Shown here: in pieces, positions 1 through 6,486 of the stretch | How the letters are laid out: each line of letters starts with the position of its first letter | How positions within the stretch are numbered: the first letter of the stretch is position 1 | Origin: CAYRVX01 sp964642165 | Lineage (GTDB): Bacteria; Planctomycetota; Phycisphaerae; SM23-33 | Reading direction: 5' to 3' | Assembly (NCBI GenBank): GCA_964642165.1 | Contig: CAZXOC010000050.1 | Location: 1-32,785 of the forward strand | DNA: 32,785 bases | Program-made: the position numbers and the translations under genes | The notes under the pieces: model-generated | Told to the model about the DNA's origin: nothing | Databases searched by the model: none | What the model saw: the letters and a program-made list of their open reading frames with translations, nothing else

Positions 1-166
1 GCCAGCGCGCCTCGGCGAGCTTCTTCACCTTTTCCGCCTCCTCCACGCCGATCCGGGGCGCGCGGGCCTGCGCGGCCGGGCGAGACGCCGCGGCGAGCAT
101 CGGCAGACAAGCCAGCAGCGCCGCGGCGGGCCCGCCGAGCCGACATGGCGTGACGTGCTTCATCAT
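1..166 (-). CDS. Exported protein, N-terminal part only (runs off the window)
   Basis: Reading leftward from a double ATG, the first 55 codons are visible: MMKHVTPCRL, an alanine/leucine-rich hydrophobic stretch to about residue 32, then a charged region (EEAEKVKKLAEARW). This looks like a cleavable signal peptide followed by the start of a mature helical domain. An AAGGAG ribosome binding site lies just upstream of the ATG pair. The gene follows the Tat oxidoreductase gene by 49 bp on the same strand and is probably co-transcribed with it. The function cannot be read from this fragment. Confidence 0.6.
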   Translation of the reverse strand, partial: MMKHVTPCRLGGPAAALLACLPMLAAASRPAAQARAPRIGVEEAEKVKKLAEARW

Positions 167-215
167 GCGACGGTGTCTCCTTCGCCCGCCCCGGCGGGTC
201 GCCCCGGCCTCGCCG

Positions 216-1532
216 CTACAGCGTCCAGCCGTGGCGGTAGGGGCGGCGGAGGTAGCGGTCGGCCTTGGGGCAGTTGGTGGCCTTCAGGGCCTTGGCGTCC
301 CAGGTGAGCTTCTCGCCGGTGCGGTAGGCGACGTTGCCGAGCAGGACGGCCTCGGCGAGCGTGCCGGAGTAGTCGAAGTTGCACGTCGTCGCCCCGCCGG
401 TCTTGCAGGCCTCGACCCACTCGCGGTGATGGCCGATCGAGTCGGGAATCGTCGGCTTCGGCGGCGCGACGCCGGCGAACCGCTCCACCGGCAGCAGTTG
501 CCGGGCGTTGTAGCCCGCCAGCAGCATGCCCTTGGCGCCGACGAACAGGATGCCGGCGTTCCACTTCCTCGCGGCGTCCTTGCCGAGCGGCCGCAGCACG
601 TCGGGCAGCATCCTCGGCCGCCGGCCGCCGTCGTACCAGGTGAGCTTCACCGGGGGCAGCTCGCCCCGCGCGGGGAACTCGTAGCGCACCTCCAGCCATC
701 GCGGCGTGCTCTCGGGGTGCACGGGCGGGCCGGAGGCCTCGATGCTCGTCGGGTGCCTCAGCTTCAGCGCCCAGAACGGCAGGTCCATGTAGTGGCAGCC
801 GAAGTCGCCCAGCCCGCCGCAGCCGAAGTCCCACCAGCTTCGCCACCGCCCGGGCAGGTAGCAGGGGTGGTACGGCCGCTGGGGGGCCGGGCCGAGCCAC
901 AGGTCCCAGCTCAGGTGCTCCGGCACGGGCGGGGTGTCCTTGGGGCGCCGCACGCCGCCGTAGCGGACGGTGTGCCAGACGTGCACCTCGCCGACGGGGC
1001 CGATCAGGCCCCCCTGGACGATCTCAACGGCGCGGCGGTAGTTGCCGCCGGCGTGGATCTGCGTGCCCATCTGCGTGACCAGCTTGTGCTTACGGGCCAG
1101 CTCGATCAGCGTGCGGCACTCGTGGACGGAGTGGGTCAGGGGCTTCTCGCAGTAGCAGTGCTTGCCCATTCGCATGGCCATGGCCGCCGCGGGGGCGTGC
1201 GTGTGGTCGGGTGTGCTGACGACCACGGCGTCGACGTGCCTGCCCACGGCATCCAGCATTCGCCGGAAGTCGGCGAAGGCCCGGGCCCTGGGGAACCGCG
1301 CGGCCGCCTTGGCGAGGCTGCGGGCGTCGACGTCGCACAGGGCGACGACGTTCTGGCGCTCGACGCCGCGGAGGTTGGCCCGCCCGCGCCCGCCGACGCC
1401 GACGACGGCGACGTCGAGCTTCTCGTTGGGCGAAGCTGCCTTCGCCCCCGCGCGGCGAGCCAGGTGCGCCACCGAACCGGCCACGGCGGCCGAGCCGATC
1501 AGGAACTCACGGCGCGTCATACGGTTGCCCAT
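216..1532 (-). CDS. Gfo/Idh/MocA-family NAD(P)-dependent oxidoreductase, Tat-exported
   Basis: A 438-aa protein. The chosen ATG has a GAGGAGAG site 8-9 bp upstream, and the frame upstream has no better start. The N terminus carries a twin-arginine motif (TRREFLIG, residues 6-13) and a hydrophobic stretch, so folded export is expected. The Rossmann fold begins near residue 38 with a GVGGRG nucleotide loop (about 45-50). The family EKP motif, holding the catalytic-site lysine, is at 129-131. The C-terminal region (GDFGCHYMD and a TGEKLTWD segment) is typical of the large planctomycete set of Tat-exported members, which act on sugars or sugar derivatives. The substrate is unknown. The next gene upstream encodes an exported GH5-like glycosidase and ends 31 bp before this start, so a role in processing released sugars is a reasonable inference. 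Confidence 0.9.
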   Translation of the reverse strand: MGNRMTRREFLIGSAAVAGSVAHLARRAGAKAASPNEKLDVAVVGVGGRGRANLRGVERQNVVALCDVDARSLAKAAARFPRARAFADFRRMLDAVGRHVDAVVVSTPDHTHAPAAAMAMRMGKHCYCEKPLTHSVHECRTLIELARKHKLVTQMGTQIHAGGNYRRAVEIVQGGLIGPVGEVHVWHTVRYGGVRRPKDTPPVPEHLSWDLWLGPAPQRPYHPCYLPGRWRSWWDFGCGGLGDFGCHYMDLPFWALKLRHPTSIEASGPPVHPESTPRWLEVRYEFPARGELPPVKLTWYDGGRRPRMLPDVLRPLGKDAARKWNAGILFVGAKGMLLAGYNARQLLPVERFAGVAPPKPTIPDSIGHHREWVEACKTGGATTCNFDYSGTLAEAVLLGNVAYRTGEKLTWDAKALKATNCPKADRYLRRPYRHGWTL

Positions 1533-1563
1533 GCGCAATCTCTCCTCGATGTTTGCCGGCCGG

Positions 1564-4218
1564 CTATCTCTGCACGACGTGGTAGATGGCATCTCGGGCG
1601 AGGCGGATCTTCGAGCCGGCGCCCTCGCTCGTCACCGGGACGGCCTTGTCGGTAGCATAGCCGTTCTCGTCGAGGGCGACGACCTTGCACGTGCCGCCGG
1701 CGGCCGGGCGCAGCGTGATCGTCGCGTCGATGAAACGGATGCCGAACGGCGCGGCGCCCATGTCGGCGATCCGCCCGCCGGCGGCGCGGAAGCCGTACGG
1801 CCGATCGTCCGTCATGGCCTGGATGAGGATCCTCTTCGAGCGGCTCAAGGGCAGGCCGTCCAGCGACGTGACGATGACGGCGGCGTACTCGTTGCGGCAG
1901 TCGATCTCGACGTCCTTCAGCCGCAGCGGGCCCGCCTTGGCGAGGAAGCCGCACGCCGCCTGCGTCCGCGGCGTGTTGACGCCCACCACGCCGGCGCCGT
2001 AGTCCCAGCGCAGCTCGCCCGTGACGGACGTGACCGTCTTGCGCCCGCGGTCGATGTACTTCGACAGGTCCGTCGCGACGGGCGTGGCGTCCGCGTCGAT
2101 GCAGCGCGTGACGGGCCCGACATAGTGCGCCAGCGGGTCGACGGCGGCGACGGCGCTGGCCTTGCGGGCGGCCGGAATGTCCTTCTTGCGAAGGGCGTCG
2201 AGGGCCTCGGCCGTCGAGCCGGTCTTGCCCGACAGCGAGTACAGGTCCTCCTTGCCGAGGACCAGGCGGACGACGGGGTCGGGCTCGGCGACGTCGCCTC
2301 GCCGGTAGAGCATCGCCGCCGCCGGGAACGTCCCCGCCGTGCTCGGCACGCCGACCGGGAACTTGCTCATCGACGTGTCGGCCAGGAAGTTGTTGCCCAC
2401 GGCGAAAAGGAACATGCCGTCCGTGCCCTGGAGGCAGCCGTACGCCGCCGCCAGGAGCGTGCAGTCGCTGCGGTAGCGGTTGGGGTGCGTCCAGCCGAGC
2501 TCCGAGATGATGTGCGGGAAGCCCGCGTCGAGCTCGATCTGGAAGACCTGGATGGGCAGCCCGTCGGGACTCGTCACGGCCGCGCGGTCCGTGAAGGTGT
2601 GCCCGGTGCGGACGGAGTAGCTCGCGCCGTCACCGGTGTGCTTGCCGCCGAAGTAGCCGTGGCGGTCGATCACGTCGCCGGCCGTGTACGTGTAGCGCTC
2701 GACGGCGTCCAGCAGCGCCGGGTCGGCCGTGTGCCAGTTGCTGCACGAGACCAGCCCGCGGTAGCCCAGGTCCTTCTTGAAGTACGAGACGGTGTCGGCG
2801 TAGAAGCGCCGCTGGTGCTCGGCGAGGAACGCCACCTGGTCGCGCATCCGCTGGACCTTCGCCGCGCCGCCCTGCTTGAGCCCGCCGGCGGTCATGTGCC
2901 AGGCGTCGAGCAGTTGGGCTCGCCCCACGGCGGCCGGGCCGCGGTTCTTCGCCAGCCACTGCCCGTAGAGCTTCTCGAGCCGCTGCCAGTGGACGGGCGG
3001 GATGTTCCGCTTGCCGAAGGTCCAGAAGAAGTAGCTGTCCTCGTTGATGATCTCGACGATGGCGACGGCGGGGTCGGCGGCGATGGGCAGGCGTGTGTAG
3101 GGGTTCGGCGTGGTCAGCAGCGCCCGGGCCCAGGAGCGGTGGATCTGCTGCATTCGCGGCTCGAAGTACAGCAGCGCGAACGGGCGCTTGTTCTGCATGG
3201 CCTCGAAGCCCGCGATGCCGTAGCTGGGCTTCACGTCGAACCACAGCGGGAAGTAGAAGCTCACCTTCGTGTAGATGCCCTGGCGCTTCATCGCCGCGAT
3301 GAGGTAGTGCAGGTCGTCGAGCTTCTTGCGGTCGATCCGCGCGGGGTCGTCGGCCCGGCGGTCGAACAGGGCGCTGTGGAAGCGGACCATGTTGACGCCG
3401 AGCTTGGCCAGGCGCCTCGCGAGGTAGTCGACCGTGTCGCGGGCCTGGGCGGCCGTGCTCGACGAGACGTTCACCGCGAAGAACCGCACCGGCTCGCCGT
3501 CGCCGCGGACGAACCGCGCTGCCTTGCGGCGGACGTGCCCGTGCGCCCCGGCCGTCTTCTCGTTCAGGTGGCGCAGGTCGAGCAGCGCGTCGGCCCGGAA
3601 CGGGTCGATGCCGGGCTCGTAGGCGAAGCGTCCCTCGTCGGCCTGGCCGGACCGCTCGCCCGGCTTGAGCTTGCCGTTCGGCAGGAACGCCCCCCGGATC
3701 AGGCAGAAGCAGTCGAAGCACGCGGTGAGGCCCTCGCCCTCCTTGGCCAGCAGCCGCAGCTCGAACGTCCCCTTGCCCGCGGGCAGGCGGACCTTGCCCA
3801 GATAGACCCAGTTGGCCCCGACGTGCGTGCGGAGGTAGGTGTTGTCGGCCAGGGCGACGTCGCGCCCGCACGTCTGCCAAGCCTGCGAGCCGAACCGCCA
3901 GCGGAACGGGCCGTGCTTCCAGAACTTCCGGCACCACAGGTTCCACGTGCCCGCCGAGGGAACGTCGATCGGGTACCTGGCGAAGGCCTCCGGCCCGGTG
4001 CGGTTGCCCTCGTGGGTCAGCCAGTCTCCCTCGCTCAGCAGGTGGGCGCGGCTGCGGAACGAGGACGGCGAGAACCACGTCTTCTTCGGGAAGTTGGTTT
4101 CGGCGGGTTTCTCGCCTTCCCACCAGACGTGCTCCGGTCCGCCCGCCGGGGCCGCCGCGCCGCCCAGCGAAGCGCACAGGACCATCGCGGCGCCACACAA
4201 CGGGGCAAGTCGTCCCAT
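1564..4218 (-). CDS. Secreted GH5-like glycoside hydrolase with N-terminal beta-sandwich region
   Basis: An 884-aa protein. The ATG is preceded by AAGGGAG and followed by a signal peptide (about residues 1-23, ending GGAAA). Residues about 30-170 look like a carbohydrate-binding or jelly-roll domain (VWWEGEKPAETNF, then WNLWCRKFW). A TIM-barrel region follows, with a cellulase-type strand (LGVNMVRFHSALFD). The likely acid/base is Glu393 in EIINEDS and the likely nucleophile is Glu573 in IISELGW, in the order and spacing of clan GH-A. A C-terminal beta-rich region (about 650-884) carries no recognised motif. The frame stays open further upstream only as a shadow of the amidotransferase gene. 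The 131 bp before this gene hold a short GC hairpin (4324-4337) after the previous stop and no clear promoter. The polysaccharide target is not evident. Confidence 0.78.
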   Translation of the reverse strand: MGRLAPLCGAAMVLCASLGGAAAPAGGPEHVWWEGEKPAETNFPKKTWFSPSSFRSRAHLLSEGDWLTHEGNRTGPEAFARYPIDVPSAGTWNLWCRKFWKHGPFRWRFGSQAWQTCGRDVALADNTYLRTHVGANWVYLGKVRLPAGKGTFELRLLAKEGEGLTACFDCFCLIRGAFLPNGKLKPGERSGQADEGRFAYEPGIDPFRADALLDLRHLNEKTAGAHGHVRRKAARFVRGDGEPVRFFAVNVSSSTAAQARDTVDYLARRLAKLGVNMVRFHSALFDRRADDPARIDRKKLDDLHYLIAAMKRQGIYTKVSFYFPLWFDVKPSYGIAGFEAMQNKRPFALLYFEPRMQQIHRSWARALLTTPNPYTRLPIAADPAVAIVEIINEDSYFFWTFGKRNIPPVHWQRLEKLYGQWLAKNRGPAAVGRAQLLDAWHMTAGGLKQGGAAKVQRMRDQVAFLAEHQRRFYADTVSYFKKDLGYRGLVSCSNWHTADPALLDAVERYTYTAGDVIDRHGYFGGKHTGDGASYSVRTGHTFTDRAAVTSPDGLPIQVFQIELDAGFPHIISELGWTHPNRYRSDCTLLAAAYGCLQGTDGMFLFAVGNNFLADTSMSKFPVGVPSTAGTFPAAAMLYRRGDVAEPDPVVRLVLGKEDLYSLSGKTGSTAEALDALRKKDIPAARKASAVAAVDPLAHYVGPVTRCIDADATPVATDLSKYIDRGRKTVTSVTGELRWDYGAGVVGVNTPRTQAACGFLAKAGPLRLKDVEIDCRNEYAAVIVTSLDGLPLSRSKRILIQAMTDDRPYGFRAAGGRIADMGAAPFGIRFIDATITLRPAAGGTCKVVALDENGYATDKAVPVTSEGAGSKIRLARDAIYHVVQR

Positions 4219-4349
4219 CTCCACTCCCTTCGTGTCGGTGCGCGAACGTCTCGGTATGCAATGACATATCTTGAACACGCGGGACGCGGCGATCGGCTGA
4301 TCGGAGTTGGCTGCGGCGCGGGCCGGCGAAGCCGCCGTGCCCCCAGCAG

Positions 4350-4925
4350 CTACAGGTCCAGGAAGTTGGAGAGCAGTTGGTGGCCGGCCTTGGTGAGGAA
4401 GCTCTCGGGATGGAACTGCACGCCCTCGGTGGGATGGCTCTTCGAGCGGATGCCCATCAGCTCGTGGCGGTCGAGGGTCCAGGCGGTCAGCTCGATGTCG
4501 TCGTCGAGGCCCTCGGGCTCGACCGTGAGGCTGTGGTAGCGCGTGGCGGTGAAGGGGTTCGGCAGGTCCCTGTAGACGCCCCGGCCGTCGTGCCGGATCT
4601 CGCTGGTCTTGCCGTGCATGAGGCGTTCGGCCCGGACGACCTTGCCGCCGAAGACCTGCCCGATGCTCTGGTGCCCCAGGCACACGCCGAGGATCGGCAC
4701 CTTCCCGTGGAAGTGCCGCACGTACTCGCAGCTTAGCCCCGCGTCGTCGGGCGTGCACGGGCCCGGCGAGATGATCAGGTGCGTGGGCTCGTGCTCCGCC
4801 TCGGCCTGCTCCGGCGGCATCACGTCGTTGCGGAACACATGCACCTCCGCGCCGCGGTTCAGCTCGCCGATCCGCTGGACGAGGTTGTAGGTGAAGCTGT
4901 CGTAGTTGTCGAGGACGAAGATCAT
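4350..4925 (-). CDS. pabA/trpG: Glutamine amidotransferase subunit of anthranilate or aminodeoxychorismate synthase
   Basis: A 191-aa protein of normal family length that hydrolyses glutamine and passes ammonia to a TrpE or PabB partner. It begins MIFVLDNYDSFTYNLVQ, the family signature. The class I amidotransferase nucleophile lies in GVCLGHQ, the oxyanion region in ISPGPCTPDDAG, and the His-Glu pair of the triad in VQFHPES. A second ATG 9 bp upstream (4934, MVAMIF) is an alternative start; neither has a strong ribosome binding site. No trpE or pabB is in the window, so the tryptophan and folate roles cannot be separated; in many bacteria one subunit serves both. It follows the lipoprotein gene by about 60 bp. 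Confidence 0.92.
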   Translation of the reverse strand: MIFVLDNYDSFTYNLVQRIGELNRGAEVHVFRNDVMPPEQAEAEHEPTHLIISPGPCTPDDAGLSCEYVRHFHGKVPILGVCLGHQSIGQVFGGKVVRAERLMHGKTSEIRHDGRGVYRDLPNPFTATRYHSLTVEPEGLDDDIELTAWTLDRHELMGIRSKSHPTEGVQFHPESFLTKAGHQLLSNFLDL

Positions 4926-4987
4926 TGCCACCATCGTACGCGCGTCCGGAGCGTTCCGCAACGCCCCGGCGGCGATCCGCCCGGGAG

Positions 4988-5464
4988 CTACTGCAGCAGG
5001 GGGAAGCCGTCCACCAGCCACTTGCCCGACTCGTCCTGACGCACGACGATCTGCTCCAGCGGGGCCTCGATGCGGTCCTCGGCCTGGCCGGTGAAGCGGA
5101 GGAAGAGCCGCAGACGGAAGGCGTAGGTTGCCGGTCCCGCGCTCTGCCCCTCGGCGATCTCGAACGCCGCGTGCCGGGGGTTGGCGGCGCCGACGATCGC
5201 GTCCTTGATGCGGGCGTCGGGGAAGGTCCGCTGGACGCGGAGGCTGAGCAGCGCCTTGCCCGCGGCGAGGTCCTGCCGGCGCCATGCGCCGCAGAAGCGA
5301 TTGGCGGCGTCCAGCGCCGCGACGTAGTCGGCGCCGTACGTCCGCGGCGCGCCTCGGCCGGGGGGAGGCTGCGAGCCGCGGCAGCCCGGCGCGATCAGCG
5401 CCGCGGCGAGACAGATCGCCGGAAGAACGGCCGAACTCCAGCAGCGAAGCCGAGGCATGCTCAT
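4988..5464 (-). CDS. Small lipoprotein, NTF2/SnoaL-like in outline
   Basis: A 158-aa protein starting MSMPRLR behind a GAGGAG site. A hydrophobic signal segment ends in LIAPGC, a lipobox-like motif with Cys28 as the likely lipidated residue. The mature part begins with a flexible Pro/Gly-rich stretch. It then shows a pattern (YVAALDAANRFCGAWRRQD, and near the end VRQDESGKWLVDGF) that resembles small NTF2-like lipoproteins. I do not recognise a specific family. It lies between the nifU-like gene and pabA/trpG on the same strand. Confidence 0.7.
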   Translation of the reverse strand: MSMPRLRCWSSAVLPAICLAAALIAPGCRGSQPPPGRGAPRTYGADYVAALDAANRFCGAWRRQDLAAGKALLSLRVQRTFPDARIKDAIVGAANPRHAAFEIAEGQSAGPATYAFRLRLFLRFTGQAEDRIEAPLEQIVVRQDESGKWLVDGFPLLQ

Positions 5465-5547
5465 GGGCCCTCTCCTCGCGCCGTGTGTGGACGCGACGGT
5501 CCAGGAACGGCCTGCAATCCACCGTACGACGTGCGATTGCCGCGCGG

Positions 5548-5574
5548 GACAAAGAACAGCAGATGCACATCTGC
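5548..5574 (-). terminator. Possible intrinsic terminator after the nifU-like gene
   Basis: Read on the minus strand, the inverted repeat GCAGATGTGCATCTGC (5574-5559) can form a 6-bp stem with a 4-nt loop. TGTTCTTTGT follows directly. It lies about 30 bp past the nifU-like stop and before the lipoprotein gene. The stem is short, so termination may be partial. Confidence 0.45.
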
Positions 5575-5605
5575 ATGCATCAGGATCGATCTGTAGCGGC
5601 CCTCG

Positions 5606-5863
5606 TCAGGGCACGGCCACGACCTCCTGCACCTCGGGCACCTTCTCCTTGAGGATCCGCTCGACGCCCTGCTTGATGGTCCTGGACGCATGCGGGCAGC
5701 CCTTGCAGGCCCCCTCGAGGCGGACGGACACGACGCCGGTCGACTCGTCCACCGCCACCAGTTGCAGGTCCCCCCCCTTGGCCTGCAGAAGCGGCCGGAT
5801 CACGCCGAGCGCCTCCTTGACCTCGTCCGTCATGCTGTTGCTGCTGCCCGCCTCGTCGCTCAT
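5606..5863 (-). CDS. NifU-like C-terminal-domain Fe-S scaffold protein
   Basis: An 85-aa protein made of a single NifU C-terminal (Nfu) domain. The chosen ATG has an AAGGAG site 6 bp upstream. The domain starts at about residue 12 (DEVKEALGVIRPLLQAKGG), the usual helix and turn of the family. It carries the CxxC cluster ligands as CKGC (Cys53, Cys56) followed by PHASRTIKQGVE. Nfu proteins hold and deliver Fe-S clusters to client enzymes. It has its own promoter upstream and diverges from nrdJ. The first ten residues are Ser-rich and probably disordered. Confidence 0.9.
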   Translation of the reverse strand: MSDEAGSSNSMTDEVKEALGVIRPLLQAKGGDLQLVAVDESTGVVSVRLEGACKGCPHASRTIKQGVERILKEKVPEVQEVVAVP

Positions 5864-5924
5864 GACGACTCCTTCCGGGAACTGCCCGTGTTATCGGGCA
5901 TAGATGCTTGGCGAACGCTAAGCC

Positions 5925-5952
5925 ATTATAGGGTGCCCGACGGGTGCGGCAA
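5925..5952 (-). promoter_or_regulatory. Sigma-70-type promoter for the nifU-like gene
   Basis: On the minus strand, TTGCCG (5952-5947), a 16-bp spacer and a perfect TATAAT (5930-5925). Transcription would start near 5918, giving a leader of about 55 nt that contains the 5883-5900 hairpin and the AAGGAG site. Confidence 0.6.
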
Positions 5953-6177
5953 GGTCCAGCCGTCGTCTGCGCCGCTTCGGCCTGCCGCCCGGAGATGACC
6001 GGGCGCTCCGGCGGGGCGAGCAGCGGATGGCCGCCGGCCGCCGCAACGTGCTTGCAGGCCAAGCGCGCGCCATTAATCCCCCGCCCGGCCTCGCGTCGGC
6101 CGCGTTTCCAACAGCTTTCTCACTGGTTTTCCATAAATTGTATGCAAGGAGACGGTGAAACACGACATGTTGGGTGC

Positions 6178-6206
6178 TTGACAGATGGGAGTCCGTATGT
6201 TAGGAT
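6178..6206 (+). promoter_or_regulatory. Distal sigma-70-type promoter upstream of nrdJ
   Basis: TTGACA (6178-6183), a 17-bp spacer and TAGGAT (6201-6206): a consensus -35 and a near-consensus -10. A transcript from about 6213 would run through the NrdR-like boxes and reach nrdJ with a leader of about 270 nt. Confidence 0.6.
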
Positions 6207-6283
6207 GAGGTTTGGTGTTGATTGCTGTTAGGGCTTTCCTGGGAGCTGCCCCAAAGCGGCAATGGCCAAAGGCTTATGTCTAA

Positions 6284-6330
6284 CAACGATATTTTGCGTT
6301 TTTTCGCCTTGACGCCCCCATATGTGGGGT
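6284..6330 (+). promoter_or_regulatory. Tandem NrdR-like operator boxes in the nrdJ promoter
   Basis: Two 16-bp sites resemble the NrdR consensus (acaCwAtATaTwGtgt). Box 1 at 6284-6299 is CAACGATATTTTGCGT (11 of 16 by my count). Box 2 at 6315-6330 is CCCCCATATGTGGGGT (10 of 16). Both share the central ATAT and the flanking C/G positions. Their centres are 31 bp apart, three helical turns, which is the known arrangement of NrdR box pairs. Box 2 fills the spacer of the proximal promoter and box 1 lies just upstream of its -35, as expected for repression of a ribonucleotide reductase gene. No nrdR gene is in the window. Confidence 0.68.
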
Positions 6331-6337
6331 GTATGTT
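6309..6337 (+). promoter_or_regulatory. Proximal sigma-70-type promoter of nrdJ
   Basis: TTGACG (6309-6314), a 17-bp spacer and TATGTT (6332-6337). The spacer is almost entirely NrdR-like box 2, so a bound repressor would directly block polymerase. The start site would be about 6344, leaving a 140-nt leader. Confidence 0.6.
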
Positions 6338-6369
6338 GCCTGCTGGTTTGTTTTCCGCAGCACTTCGTG

Positions 6370-6455
6370 CGAGGCCCGGAGCCGGGAGACACAGGCACCA
6401 GCCGAGAGGAGGCAGCGACGTGTTTCCCCGGGGTCGTTCTGTGCCGAGGGCCTCG
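6370..6455 (+). promoter_or_regulatory. Structured 5' leader of nrdJ
   Basis: An 8-bp perfect pairing joins CGAGGCCC (6370-6377) to GGGCCTCG (6448-6455). Inside it GGCAC (6394-6398) pairs with GTGCC (6441-6445), and GCGAC (6415-6419) with GTCGT (6433-6437). The element closes about 30 nt before the nrdJ start. The unpaired 5' side holds AGCCGGGAGAC (6380-6390), which resembles the first half of a B12 box, but the other parts of a cobalamin riboswitch are not visible. It may be a regulatory leader, or a chance fold in GC-rich RNA. Confidence 0.4.
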
Positions 6456-6486
6456 TGTCTTCCGTCTGTGAGCTTGGGAGTCCTCC

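Larger units (their letters stand above)
5864..6486. other. Divergent intergenic control region (nifU-like gene / nrdJ)
   Basis: A 623-bp stretch without a convincing gene. It is visibly more AT-rich than its neighbours in 6100-6360. It holds the nifU-side promoter at 5925-5952, two plus-strand promoters (6178-6206 and 6309-6337), a pair of NrdR-like boxes and the nrdJ leader. The leftward leader has a hairpin (TGCCCG / CGGGCA, 5883-5900) just before the nifU-like ribosome binding site. I see nothing specific in about 5955-6170. Confidence 0.7.

Noticed and set aside
1162..4539. An 1125-aa plus-strand frame
   Set aside because: It lies opposite the Tat oxidoreductase, GH5-like and amidotransferase genes, all of which have clear motifs; this frame has none.
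6210..6405. Cobalamin riboswitch upstream of nrdJ
   Set aside because: Only the AGCCGGGAGAC part of a B12 box is seen. The second half of the box and the upstream core segments are not recognisable, and the proximal promoter would leave most of the core untranscribed.
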